The notes below the pieces were generated by a model. That model did not search any database and was not told the origin of the DNA. It was given only the letters and a program-made list of their open reading frames with translations. DNA of 64,000 nt from Zhengitettix transpicula. Lineage: Eukaryota > Arthropoda > Insecta > Orthoptera > Tetrigidae. Below, piece after piece: positions 26,677-38,889 of the stretch. The stretch is from the NCBI GenBank assembly GCA_037074705.1, contig CM073590.1, positions 49,450,395 to 49,514,394 on the forward strand, given 5' to 3'. Positions within the stretch are counted from its first letter, which is position 1. Every line of letters starts with the position of its first letter. Both the position numbers and the translations under genes were made by a program.

Positions 26677-28429
26677 CTATGTGTAATATTCAAGACAGAA
26701 AAATAGTAACAATATGAAGCAACTCGATCGATTTTATTTTAAAACAAACACATACACTTAAACGAATGAAGAAGCATACATAATGTGGCTACAAAAAAAT
26801 CGGCGTTAGGATGGTTTTAGAAGTTTCCATTACTCTTCACGATAAATAAAATTTGAACAATTAATGAAAGCAACGTTTCTTTCTTTAGGACAGTCAAAAT
26901 AACTACAAATATAAGCATCAATGCCCACCACAGTCCACATTATTCAGAAAAAAAATTCTAAAAAATCATAATATACTATTATGGTAATTTTAGAGGAGGA
27001 GGAATTCAGATTATAAATACGCTTGACATCTTGCTCAAATCCAAATAATCGTATCTGTTCAGAGATTTGGGTACAATACTTATTAATGCGTGAATACATC
27101 GGTTACTAAACAGTATATCACTTAGTTTGCCACTTATAAACCATTTTTTAATAATTACAAACGAATTTCACTCAGTTTCTAATATTTTATTACACTTTTG
27201 TATTGACATTAAAAATTATATCATATTACAATTCTTTTAATAGTGATCCCAGTTACAAGACACCCTGTAAAAAAATTGTTTTCTTGGTTGTGTTCTAGTT
27301 CATTGTTTCGTAACGATAATAAAAAGTAAAATTAGAATTTTATAAATGAAAGGTATTTATTTATTTCACTTAATAATATTTACAAATTATATTTTACAAT
27401 AGAAAAAACGGATGATCTTCTAAAATTTACAGCCAGCCTTGAGACTATATTTATTTTATCCTGTTTGGGACTCAAACGACGAATTCTCAGAGGCCGCGTA
27501 GCAAAGATTATTTCGTTTCGGAAATGCATACCTTCGTCGCTCTATATTCACTTACGACGTTCTGGGCTCGCTATCCGTGTTGTCAACTAGTTCAGGCAGA
27601 TACAGACAAACGTCGTGGTGATGTCTCGCTAGAGTTCTGCGGCGTCTATGTTAGCGTTTGTGGATTCATTTTGGTAGATCTTATTCTCGTTGCCTTAGCA
27701 GCTTGCACGTAACTCCATTTCCGGCTACAAAAGCAAACTTTAACTCAACTTTCTCTCCTTTCGCAACTAATTCAGATTTCAGACTGTCTCCTTCGCCAAT
27801 GTCCCTTCTTCGATCTCAGACATTTCCCCGTCTTTTGGACCGATTTCGTACGGTCATATGAATTTGAAACTTATAATAATTTTATTGTAGGTATAGCTAA
27901 CTTTTTTAATTCAATACAATTTATTAAATCAATTTACTGTAATGGAAAGTCTGGGAATACGTTCTTAAGTTTAGATCTGCTAAAATGTAGCAAAACTCCA
28001 GGAATGGATTTTTCCTGCCATAAATAGATTGCAAACAAACAAGTAGCTGTCTCACGGTTCCAAGAAACTCTTAGGAATGTGACGTTAGACAGACTCGTTA
28101 ATGTAGCCAATAAGGCAGTCTGTTACGAACTCGGAAGATGACTGTCAATAACAGGGTAGTTTGGTGTAAATACAGGAGTTGTAATAAGGTTGGAGAAGGT
28201 AGCGAAGAAAGTCAATCTATGTTTGACTGCGGAGGTCGATGGTCGTAATTGCTGAGGAGGGACTCTAATCTGAGAACGGAACAAAATACGTGGTGGGTTA
28301 TCCCAAGACGTCCGGGTTTCTTTTCTGGAGTTATTGCGTTTCAAGTTATACTTAAACACAGGGAACCTGAGGTACAGTTCATGTTCAGCCAACGGGTATT
28401 ATTTGTTAAACAATTCATTTTTATATGTA
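26677..28429. other. Unassigned sequence
   Basis: GC-richer segments at about 27490-27860 and 28090-28400 have open frames on both strands, but no family, splice structure or second copy was recognised. Confidence 0.5.
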
Positions 28430-28628
28430 CGAGGGTGGTCTGAAAAGTTTCCGACAATTCTTTTGCAGAGAAAAACGCGGAGTACTTTTTGGACGGGTTA
28501 CAGAGATGGGAGCATCGCTGGGAGAAGTGTGTAGAGTTACAAGGAGACTATGTTGAAAAATAAAATATAATTAAAAAAATATATATTTTCTATCATTGTT
28601 GGATCGGAAACTTTTCAGACCACCCTCG
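28430..28628 (+). mobile_element. 199-bp mariner MITE with TA duplication
   Basis: Perfect-looking termini CGAGGGTGGTCTGAAAAGTT (left, 28430) and the complement ending at 28628, each flanked by TA (28428-28429 and 28629-28630). The interior codes the last residues of a mariner transposase in broken frame (RWEHRWEKCVELQGDYVEK). It is therefore a terminal deletion product of the element family represented at 55475-56344, which has the same termini and the same C-terminal segment. Confidence 0.93.
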
Positions 28629-29392
28629 TATATAGGCTAGTTTCTTTTTTAAAATATTTTATATAATAAATTAAATTTCTTTTTATGTTTCTTTTCCTCA
28701 AACTGTAGTAATTAATGCCACGCGGCGCTAACCTTTAAGCTCAGGATAAATCTTTATTCTATTACAATTGTATTTTGTGTTTATATTTTAAAATCAGCAT
28801 TAACCACTCCAAAACTATTTGTGCCAAAATTAGTATTTGGATCGCGTTTTCGACTACATCCTGAAATTCTTCACTGGGTCGGTGAATTTTGTTTTCGTTT
28901 GAGGTAGACACAAAATCTCGGACGGCTCACCAATTGATGAAATATCTAGGATGGAGTCCGTTCAATCTGTATCGTACAGAAATATATTTTTCTATACTGT
29001 CATTAATTAAATTGTTCTTATAATATTTCATTGAATTTTTAATAAACGATACTTGGTTTGAAAATAAAAATTCACGATGAAAATACATTCCACTTGATTT
29101 TCCTCCAGTATCTGGTCGGGAAGGAATGGGGTCGTTTTCAGTTGTTTACCTCTGAACGGCCGCGAAGGGATCGAGCGATCATTACGCCCTTAGGTAGTTC
29201 TGGGGCCATGCCATGCCATGCCCGCGAATTCTACCAAACCGTCAATAAGATCTTACTTGTGTACTGAAGGTCACATTATTTTTTTTATTGTTATTAAAAA
29301 ATTTTATCTTTAGATTTTACAGTTTTATTGATACATTTACAAAAATATAGTAAATACATTTACAAATATTTAGAAAAATTATGGTAAATAAT
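28629..29392. other. Unassigned sequence
   Basis: Nothing recognised. A GC-richer patch lies at 29100-29240. Confidence 0.55.
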
Positions 29393-29880
29393 TTACATGT
29401 TTGCGTGTGTAGGTGGAGAGTCCAGTGACTTTCTAGTCCCTTGAGTTCTTGATTTGTAGTTCTGAGGGGTTTGGGGTGTTCTGGGTGTTTTGTTGTTCAT
29501 TGGGTGGCGGACAGATAGAATTCGTGCGGGGGTAAAGCCGAGGTATTTTAGTTCGTCTATGATTATGTTCTGGTCAGCTTCGGGGGGAATTCCCCTCAGA
29601 ACTACTCTCCGGTTGCGTTCGCTTTTGAGTTTAAAAATGTGGAATTCTGCGTCGTTGGGTTTCAGGTAAGGTATGACTTTTCTAAATTCGTCTATGGTGT
29701 TCATCATGTTGTAGGAGAAACCGTTGGAACTCTTTGTGGAAATAAATGGGGACGTTTTGATCGTAGAATTTGTGGGGTTGTGAGTGGGGCTGGTGTCTTC
29801 TGTGGTTTTAAGGTTTATCGTATCTTGAAGTATTGTGGGAGTGGTGGGGAGTTTGGAGTTAAGTGTTTGTAATCACTGGT
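29393..29880 (-). mobile_element. Jockey-like LINE ORF1 (Gag-like) fragment
   Basis: The minus-strand frame from 29707 reads ...FHIFKLKSERNRRVVLRGIP then P, followed by a D-x-x-I-I-D-E-L-K-Y-L-G-F segment. This is the pre-C2HC domain pattern of jockey-type Gag proteins (K-x-x-R-x-V-x-RGLP ... I-x-x-EL-x-x-LGF). In another frame just upstream (toward 29880) YDQNVPIYFHKEFQRFLLQH continues the same protein, so at least one frameshift is present. The zinc knuckles themselves are absent or out of frame. Directly upstream in element orientation is the 186-bp tandem repeat at 29992-30362. Confidence 0.7.
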
Positions 29881-29991
29881 CACCGAGTTTACACTTAACG
29901 CACTCGCTGTGTCGCCCGTCTTCTGAGATGTCCATGGTGGTGTCGGGGTGGTTGTTGATTAGCTGGACGCTGGAGTTGGTTCTGGTGTAGC

Positions 29992-30362
29992 AGTTGAAGG
30001 TGACGAAGTTCTGCAGTTGGGTGTGCTACGGGTAAGCACCCGTGGAGTTTGGTGTACTGCGACTGGAGCTCGTTGTTTTCGGTGAAGATGACGTGAATGG
30101 AGCCACTTGCCTAACTAGTCTGCACTCGAAATTTGAGTGATCGTTGTTAGGCGAGAAGTGATGCTTCGGATTATGTAGTTGTTTGGTGGCGAAGTTCTGA
30201 AGTTGGCTGTGAAGTGGGTTAACGCACGTGAAGTTTGATGAACGGCGAGAGAATCTCGTGGTTGCCGGCAAGGAAAACGTAAATAGAACCGCTTGGCTAT
30301 TAGTCCGCACTCGATGTTTACGCGTTCGCTGCTAGGCGAAGAGTGCAGGTTGAATTATGTTA
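29992..30362 (-). repeat. Diverged tandem repeat, two units of about 186 bp
   Basis: Unit 1 begins near 29992 and unit 2 near 30178. GAAGTTCTGCAGTTGG (30005) pairs with GAAGTTCTGAAGTTGG (30191), and CACTCGAAATTTGAG (30123) with CACTCGATGTTTACG (30308). A weaker partial unit may lie at 29885-29930. Because the period is close to a multiple of three the minus strand stays open for 94 codons (30310-30026), but the peptide has no recognised domain. The position immediately upstream of a LINE ORF1 suggests 5' UTR promoter monomers (inference). Confidence 0.7.
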
Positions 30363-30529
30363 ATGGTAAACATAACAAATACTTGTATTTTTTATTAAAT
30401 TTTACTCTTATAAAATTCATAGTCCTTACAATATGAAATAATGGAAAGCGTTGTTTTTTTTATTGTATTTTCCTGTTGTTATTGAAGATTGTGTTCACTA
30501 GAAGAAACAAATGCTGTGTGTTGTTGCAG

Positions 30530-30710
30530 GCAAGGCGGTTCCGTTCGTGGAGCTGACGGTGGCGCACGCGTCCGTGCTGACGATCCTGGCGATCAGCTTC
30601 GAGCGCTACTACGCCATCTGCGAGCCTCTCCGTGCTGGCTACGTCTGTACCAAGGCCAGGGCCATGTTCATCTGCCTGCTTGCCTGGGCCCTTGCCGCCC
30701 TGCTGACTAG
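30530..30710 (+). CDS. ETHR: Ecdysis-triggering hormone receptor, shared internal exon (TM3-TM4)
   Basis: Internal exon of a class A peptide G-protein-coupled receptor in the plasma membrane. The acceptor is TTGTTGCAG|GC at 30529/30530 and the donor AG|GTCAGT at 30710/30711. It enters in phase 1: the first two bases GC complete a codon that, with T from the previous exon, would be the conserved Cys at the start of TM3. It codes KAVPFVELTVAHASVLTILA (TM3), the ERY variant of the DRY motif in SFERYYAICEP, ICL2 (LRAGYVCTKARAM) and TM4 (FICLLAWALAALLT). It leaves in phase 2 (AG|). The ERYYAICEPL-AGY-CTK-RA pattern and the downstream alternative cassettes fit insect ETHR. A related receptor (TRH/ghrelin-receptor-like group) is the main alternative. 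No upstream exon was found in the window. Confidence 0.85.
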
Positions 30711-32132
30711 GTCAGTTACTTCTTCGGTATTCTGCAGCAATTAATCCTTCATGGGGCCTGCTTGTTCCTCGGATCATTCATATTCATTTACCAGCTTTAT
30801 TATATACCATTTAGAGGCAGCATCGTGATCACGCTCTCGGATTGGCCGATTTCATTACCATATGACTCTAATTTACGTCCACTTCACAGTGATTTAAGTT
30901 CAACATTCAATATCCTACGATTAAAGCCATAACGGAACGCGTTAATATTTTATCAATTTCATAGCCTGGCAATGACTGATACTTTATTATTGCACGAGCA
31001 CGAGGATTTCAAGTATTTATTTTTGTGCAAAGTTTCTTAGTTTCTTCCTTAGAACATCAATTATAAATTCGCGAAACTTTTGTAAGTAAATTAATAATAA
31101 TTGGTCAATGTTGTAACCGGCTCTTTAAGTTTCTTCCGCATGGAATCACCAAATAAAAACGCTAGCAGTAATTGTGGTTCAATTCGCAACTAAGTAATTC
31201 GTATTATTATCCACAAAATTTAGTTAATGTTTCCAACAGATTGTTATACAACGCATGTACCTCCTTAACAGTTTTTGTAAGCAGATCTTATCATTTCTTT
31301 CATTTTATATTTTCCCACTTAATGGATTCATGGTGGCATTTGGCTTCTAGACTTAAATTAGTACAAAATAATGAGACTTGGTTTTGAATATTAATCTATT
31401 TTTTTCCTGTGAAATTAGTCGCTTTTGCAACCCTCTATGCCTGTTCAAATTTTTAAATGCATGAATAAATTACTAGGATCTACAATAAAATACGAAGGAC
31501 GCAACAGAAATACTTACGTGCTCTGACACATATAAGATTATATTCTATATATTTTACAAAGAAATCTACTATATAAAATTTTGCACAATAACAGGCATCA
31601 TTATTTTATAAAAAAATACAATTTCATAATGGAACATGATATTGAAAAGTGGAACTACATTGAATAATATTCCGAAATATTCTGTCGTAGACATGAATAC
31701 GGAGAGGTTTTCCAAAATTATTTCCATATAATGCGTCTATTTCGTTTCTTATTATTGCGTCTTTCAGTATTCCATGTCATTAGTTTTCTCAAACTTTTTG
31801 GATTACCGGTTAATGCTGTGAAAGAATGAACTCACCGTCATCATTCAACCTTAAATTAATTTAGATTTAGGGATAAGAATAACAAATTCCCGGAGCAAAA
31901 TTTACCGCTGATTACCAAATGTTATTTGCTGCCTATTAAATTAAATTGAATCAGTGATTTATTTTTAATTTAATTTACTTGACTATTTAATTTGAATTTT
32001 AACAATTCATTGAACAGAATATTTATTTAATCTATAAAGATTTCATCAAATAACATAAACAAGGAAAATACATACTTCCTAAGAAATAAGAATATTTAAA
32101 TGAAAAAATTTCGTTTGATTGAAAATAATGAA

Positions 32133-32320
32133 TAAGAAAGATATTCAATTCAGACAAAAAGGTTAACATAAATACCACACAAAGTTTTTGGGAGCTTTTG
32201 AGTGTTGTCTGACAAGTGCAGTTGTGTTGCTCTAGACACTTCTTAACTTCTGACGAAAGGGACAAGGATCCCAGAAACGTGGTGTTTTTTATTACCCTTT
32301 TTGTCTGAAAGAAGAATATT
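32133..32320. repeat. Foldback repeat, AACGTTTC family, copy at 32.2 kb
   Basis: The arms CAGACAAAAAGGTTAACATA and, complementary at the right, TATTACCCTTTTTGTCTG enclose ATACCACACAAAGTTTTTGG and AGAAACGTGGTGTTTTTT. The right arm carries CTGACGA (32250), stem GGGA/TCCC and GAAAC (32274-32278). It shares a GACAAGTGCAGTTGTGT interior with the copy at 50490. Confidence 0.75.
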
Positions 32321-32487
32321 ATTTAACAAATTCAGGCCAGCAATGAAAAAACCAGCGCCCCGGCTCATTTTTTGGGCGAATCATTTAAGTTTTCCATATG
32401 AATCTTTCAATATGCATTCTACCTGTTTGCACATCTGGTTTGAAATGAAATAACAAAATAGTCATTAGACCTTTCGTAAAAATATAA

Positions 32488-33537
32488 GGGCATGCTGAAA
32501 AGTAATGCCACAGATTATTTTGCTGTTCTTAATATCGGTTGAGGTATCACATGCTATCCATATTACTTGGTCGACTTTCCTGCTTCGCTGACGCAAGTTT
32601 CAACCCTATGCCGCTAGAGAGTTCCAAATTCCAGCGTGTAACATGGCGGTGTGTAATGTCACATCCGAATTTTATCTTTTTCCAAAACTTAAAGCACAGC
32701 TTCGAGGAGTTAACTTTGATAGTGATGAAGCGGTGCAAACAGAGATGAGGCTGTTAATCGTTCAACACAGTTAAACGTTCTCCAATGGCGGTATCAAAAA
32801 ACTAATCTCTCGTTGGAAGAAATGTGTTCATCGCCCGGCGGACTATGTTGAGAAATAAAGATGTAGACATGAAGAGTATTTTTTTTAGGGCAACGGGCTA
32901 CATGAGGGTAATCCACATGGTGGCAACTCCCCTTTAATAGCAGAGGAAGAGATTTGAAAGGGGGGATGCGGAAGGGTAGAGGAAGGTAGCCAAGGGTTAC
33001 CAGGGCCCACGGGCTATATTTTAAGGAACCTACCCGGCATTCGCCTAAAGAAATGCAGGGAAAACCTTAGAAAAACCTGCATCGGGTAGGTCGGGCATTG
33101 GGTACTTGTCCCACGCCCTTCCGATAGCGGGAGAGGAGTTTTCTGTGGGGACGCAGCATTCCTTTCTCCGTGCCTCGACCAGTTTAGGAGGCAGCTGGCC
33201 GACTATTCCAATGGGAATAGCGAACAACTCTTACCGTATGCCCAAGGTCTGTGACCCCGGAACATACACCTCTCAAAACAGGCCGAGGTGCCTCGACTTG
33301 TGGGAACCTTAGTTCAAAAACGAGAGGAAAAGGCATACCCAAAAGTAACCCCTTCGTATCTCTCCTAAAAGGTTCTGCCCGCGAGAGAACATCCCTCGCA
33401 GGTTACCTGCGAGAGAATCCTCTCGCAGGCTCTATTCTCTCCTATAAAGATGTAGAATGTTAATAAATTTTGTTTCATTTAAAAAAGCTGCAAGAGTTTT
33501 CACATAAATAATCGGAGGCATTACTTTTCAGCACGCT
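32488..33537 (+). mobile_element. mariner remnant interrupted by SINE copy 3
   Basis: Inverted termini share GCTGAAAAGTAATGCC at 32494 (left) and, complemented, 33517-33532 (right). The coding remnant on the + strand around 32665-32855 reads FYLFPKLKAQLRGVNFDSDE, then ... NGGIKKLISRWKKCVHRPAD, then YVEK. This matches the C-terminal end of mariner transposases (FLFP-x-LK ... F-x-x-L-x-RW-x-KC-x-x-x-x-G-x-YVEK). Only that end of the protein is recognisable. The original element was about 0.46 kb before the SINE inserted 3' of the stop region. Confidence 0.85.
32868..33443 (-). repeat. SINE-like repeat, copy 3, full length with 13-bp target duplication
   Basis: Flanked by ATAAAGATGTAGA at 32855-32867 and 33444-33456. 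In element orientation (minus) it starts with a short leader and the twin palindromes (33378-33428), runs through the shared body and ends TAGCCCGTTGCCC-TAAAAAAAA. The 576-bp length, A-rich 3' end and 13-bp duplication indicate LINE-mediated retroposition. Both strands contain 60-68 codon open frames shared with copy 2. I saw no clear Pol III A and B boxes. Confidence 0.93.
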
Positions 33538-33543
33538 CTCGTG

Positions 33544-33546
<3 letters not shown>

Positions 33547-33599
<53 letters not shown>
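33547..33599. repeat. AT microsatellite
   Basis: Uninterrupted (AT)n of about 53 bases just beyond the right end of the mariner. Confidence 0.95.
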
Positions 33600-33606
<7 letters not shown>

Positions 33607-33752
33607 GTCTAATGACTATTTTTCTCACGTTTCACCAAAATAGGTAAAAACGCGAACAACCTCACTGTGACCACATTGGAGTGTATAGTTTCCAGGTAAT
33701 ACCAATAATAGGTCAATTTGTGTTAATTGCCACTTGCTTTGACGCTCCCGTG

Positions 33753-33776
33753 CCACACACACACACACACACACAC
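33753..33776. repeat. CA microsatellite
   Basis: (CA)n tract of about 24 bases. The overlapping open frames are low-complexity and not genes. Confidence 0.95.
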
Positions 33777-36592
33777 GTGTCGGGAACGTTCTCTGATTAC
33801 TGAAATCTTACATGTGCAGAGTAACCCATTCTGGCTGATTGTTGCTAATGTGTGCAACTTTTTGCAAAACTTATTAATTTTTGTAACCTGTGCCATTAAA
33901 AGAATTTTAAAAATATTTGGAAAGCAAATATTGTGTTGGTTTTGCAGAGCTGGTATGTTAAAAATAATTATATTCACCCACCAATTGAACGATAAAGAAT
34001 GTAATTGAGAGATTTTGAGTTACTCGTCGATATAACTCAGCACTTTAAAGACTTAAAAATGGAACTTCAAGGAAAAATCAAATTTATACATAGCATGTTT
34101 GATAATAATGAAAGCGTTTGAAATAATTTGGAAACAAAATTGTTCTCAAATAATTCTTGAGAAATAAAATTCCTTCAGGAACGTGGATGTATGCCCAGAA
34201 AAAATAAAAAATTGATAACCGAATTTAAACCTCGATTTAAAATATTTATATCGGCGAACACCATTCTTAGTTTTATTTTTTTTTTCGTCCGGAAACAGTT
34301 CCGAATTACTTAAAAATGTAATTGATAGATTAACGAAATACCACTGGTTTTTAAAATAAATTTCAAACTTTGCACATCCAAAATATTATCAAAATTACAT
34401 GTTTTTCACTATTAGTCACGCATTCAAATGCCAATGATGACACTTATGATTGCGAGAAAATACTATCCGCATTGAAAATAATTAATAGCGACCGCCGATC
34501 ATGGCTAAATTTCGTCAGATTGGAAATCTACGAGCGTATCAATATCAACAAATATAGACTAGAAATTTGTAAAGTTCGCATTAAAATGTTTTTCAGATTT
34601 TTTCCCACACAAATTATGTTATGTTTCTTTGCAAACTAATTCCATATTTGTGTTTCTTTATAGAGTTACCGTTTTTTCATTTTGTTAATAAAGAGATAAT
34701 TTGTGTCTATTATCTATTACTGTTCATATTTCAATTTGTATCTTATATACGGCCTGCACAAAAATTTTAAATTTGTAGTTCACCCGTTCTAAAATGAAAT
34801 GTTGGTCATCCCTTCCCTAGACAATTTTTATTAAAGTCACTCAAACATGGTATTGGGATCAGAACAGAGTGAATATGTAGATATAGATATATGTTATTAG
34901 GCGCATGGTAATATTAGAAACTCATCTTAGATTTCTCTTATTTTTTTTTAAAAAATGAGAGATTTCAAAAACTTGCCTAGCAACTTAAATTTATAATAGT
35001 TTCTGACAGGTCTAACTGTTATATATAAATATACAGAAAGAGTATGTAAGTAAAATTAAAAACTACACCCTTAAAAATGGGTAGTTATAGTTATTATTGA
35101 CGAAGAAGTTATTAAATGTACTAAAGAAGAAAAAATTAATTGAAATTTTCAAAAATGTTGAATATATTTTGATTTGTTCAGACTGATAATATCGACGCTA
35201 CTTGAAAAACATCGGTTAAACAATAAACGTAAACGCTCCCATCTGATGAATTCAAGTCTTCCTAAATGTATGACGTCAATTCCGTCATGTACAACAGAAG
35301 AATTTCATTTAAATGGATTACAAGTTCAATCTAATCATGAAATAATTTTTCTGCAAACAAAATTCAAGCACGTGTCAGCGATTCGACGCTTGATTATTTT
35401 AATTTAAACTATACGCAAAATGTTTTTGTAGATTAGCGTGATTGTTGGTTTGGAAGTTAGTAAAGTAAATATATTGTCTTACAATATTAGAGCTGAACGG
35501 TTTGCCGAAAGAGAAAAGAAAAGGGTAAGTGTTGAAAAGCTTAGAAACAGCAGCGCTTTCAAGCCATTTCTCTGGCAGCACCGGCGGAATGGCGGAATCG
35601 CCGGCCACCTGCGCCGACAAGCACTTAGCAACCTCCACGATCTGTACGGACGCCTTTTTTACGTCAGGACGTTTACTACGTTGCTTTCAAAGTGGCAGCA
35701 ATACAAAGTGATACACAACAACGTGTTTGAAGAAGGCCGCGCGTGAACGGTTTAAAAGTTTCACCATTAATGTTATTCTTTAAACACTACGAACCTAAGT
35801 CGAAACGAAAAATAAACTATACTTTCTAAACAATATATGTAAACAAGATAACATTTTTATCATTTTATTTTAATTTGCTTGTGTTTTTAAAGTAATATAG
35901 CCACTTAGTTTACACTGCCAACGGACTAAATTGCCGCCATAGTTTGAAGAATATATTTTGGTTCCAATATGATCATGAAAATTGTAATTTAATTGTTTCC
36001 TTAACGTATGAAACAATGTATCTGTTTAGCGTCCAAAACGCTGTGTAGGGTGTTTCCCACAATCTCAAATAAAAATATTATCAGGAAAAAGAACAACATT
36101 CGTATCTATCGTCCGCTTCCCATTAGTGCTAAAATGTTGATACAAAGCGATTATTTTCAAGGCACTGTTAAAAGTTTCGATTATATAAACAACTTTAGTG
36201 CACCGTGATTGCATGAAAGTGAAAATTAATTGCCTATTGATGACTCTGGAGAGTTGATACAGTTTAAACTCAGGGAAAGTATAAAAATAGTATAATGTAT
36301 ACTTTTATGGCCTGAAAATGCCATGATTTTATTAATAGTTGTATTGTCTATCCACATTTGTTTTCCTTCCGACGGTAAAAAATGGAAAATTAATTAGTGT
36401 TACACACCGATACTAGAAATATATGATTATGGATCATTCTTAATGTCCCGAGTTGTTGAGGATGATTGAACGATTCTAGCACAATGACTGCGTCAATTCA
36501 CGAAGAAGGCAATACAAGATGGAAGTTATCGCCTTTCAGCTGTTTCACAAATTTACTTACTTTTAATATACGTTTTATATAGTGAACCTCAT

Positions 36593-37119
36593 GATCGAGA
36601 GAATTCTCTCGCAAGTAACCTGCGAGGGAAGTTCTCTCGCAGGCAGAACCTTTTAGGAGAGATACGAAGGGGCTACCTTTGGGTATGCCTTTTCCTCTCC
36701 GTTTTTGAACTAAGGTTCCCACAAGCCGAGGCACCTCGGCCTGTTTTGAGAGGTGTATGTTCCGGGGTCACAGACCTTGGGCATACGGTAAGAGTTGTTC
36801 CCTATTCCCATTGGAATAGTCGGCCAGCTGCCTCCTAAACTGGTCGAGGCACACAGCAAACTACGCTCCCGCTATCGGAAGGGCGTGGGACAACTACCCA
36901 ATGCCCGACCTACCTGATGCAGGTTTTTATAGGGTTTTCCCTGTATTTCTTTAGGCGAATGCCGGTTAGGATCCTTAAACCACAGCCCGGGGGCCCTAGT
37001 AACCCTTGGCTACCTTCCTCTACCCTTCCGCATCCCCCCTTTCAAATCCCTTCCCTATGCTATTAAAGGGGAGTTGCCCAATGTGGATCACCCTCATGTA
37101 GCCTGTTGTCCTAAAAAAA
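36593..37119 (+). repeat. SINE-like repeat, copy 4, with 12-bp target duplication
   Basis: AGTGAACCTCAT flanks it at 36581-36592 and 37120-37131. It begins GATCGAGAGAATTCTCTCGC, keeps the second palindrome (ACCTGCGAGGGAAGTTCTCT), lacks about 30 bases in the middle after GTCGAGGCA, and ends TAGCCTGTTGTCC-TAAAAAAAA. It sits in the ETHR intron in the same orientation as the gene. Confidence 0.93.
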
Positions 37120-38889
37120 AGTGAACCTCATTTTAGCGATAACATTGTTTCAAAATAATACTGTCCATTTCATACAAAAACTTAGAAAGGAACGAGTTAA
37201 CTTCAAATTTCTTTTATTCTTACCCCGTATTTCAGAATTTTTTGTGAGTACTTCTGAAACATTAAAAATATGGTACCCTTAATATATTATTTATTAAATA
37301 CTAGTGCATACTATAGATATTTTGTATTCACAATAGGTCTCCAAAAATATAAATACATTTAAAGTTCCTTTCATATATCAAATATACTGACTGATATTTT
37401 ATTGAAAACCACAATTTTTTTATCTCACGGACAGAAAAATTCTACTATATACAAAATTCCCTCTAGACGAACTATTTTAATAACTACATGAAAACTGTAC
37501 ATTCGCTACCAAGTTCATCGTCCATAAGTTAATGTTTTGTGGTGACTTTTTTCTTTCTTATATTAACTATACATCCATTGGCCGAAGTTATACACGTTAA
37601 CGTTTTATAACTACAAATAAATACGTTTTAAAGCAAATATATCACATCGTCTACTCTTGCAGTGATACGTAAAGTATTACTAGAAACTGATAACGTAAAA
37701 AGAGCAGTAATAATGGTTCAACTTGGGTACATTAAATTGGATACTGCTTTATAAATGAGCCCGATTCCAAAGACGACGATTTTGATATTTGTTTTGTTGC
37801 CGAAAAGGCCCGAAATAATAGTTTCTAAACGTGGCTGAAGGCAAGCTTGATAGTGGCTCTGCCTTATTTTTGCAGCCTTCACGCATGTTGGCCGTGATGA
37901 AAGGATCACGTAATTCTAGCAGAATTAGATTACTGTGTTCGCTTCAGCCTTTATTGAGATGTATCCAACAGACCAAAAAAACTTATTTCTAAGACTATTT
38001 TACTATGTCACTAAAGAACCTTCGACAAAATAAAAATTGAGATAAAACTGTAAAAACCTTAATAAAAGAATCACAAAAGTCATTAGTTATTCAAATAATA
38101 TAGTCTTTTAAATTATATCAGAGGAAGGTTAAAGCAATTAGTTTTTCATATGGTACATATACCATACACGCGTTTAATGGAAGACCGAACATAACTTGTA
38201 TGGGTCTAATAGTAAAAGGAAGTAATGAGTAAGGCTAAAGAATATTAAATGCCACAATCAATTACAGTCAATATGTTGATCAGAAAAACATCACCAATGA
38301 TAGGCGCAAAGTAAGACGTGATGACGAAATAACTTAGAAATTAATTCAAAGAATCAATTGTATTATTTAAATGATAATGATTAAAGAAAGGCTTGAAATA
38401 ACTGTTTCATATATATAAATTTATATATTTGGGATGAGGAAAACAATTAATTAATATTGTTGAGTGATTATATCACATAATTATCGAAAAAAAATCAGAA
38501 TAAACACAGAAAACGAATGACATACACAAGTTGACAGTAGTCAATGCATTAGTGAAAGTATCGCTTAATAGTCATATAAATATAAATAAAACCTTTTTAG
38601 TAAATTTGAAATACAATCGAAGCTATATCTTTCAATTTATTCAATTACAAAGCAGGGATTTTGGGAAAGAATGGTTAAATATTAATATCGGAGAAGGATT
38701 AGCAGACCTACGTTCTTACTGCATCTCTATATTTCATATTAGACTTAAATACTAGATATCGACAGAAGTGTGATATTATTTTTAGGGCAAATCCAAAACG
38801 TTCAGTTATAGATTTCGTAAATTAAAAACAAGAAAAGATAAAATATTTAAGAAATATTAAAACATTATACGAATTTTAAATATAACAAT

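Noticed and set aside
33547..33599. AT tract as a possible origin or matrix attachment site
   Set aside because: A plain dinucleotide microsatellite; nothing supports a functional role.
35438..35746. 102-codon frame and overlapping GC-rich frames
   Set aside because: Three overlapping frames on both strands, no family match and no codon signal I can defend. Left unassigned.
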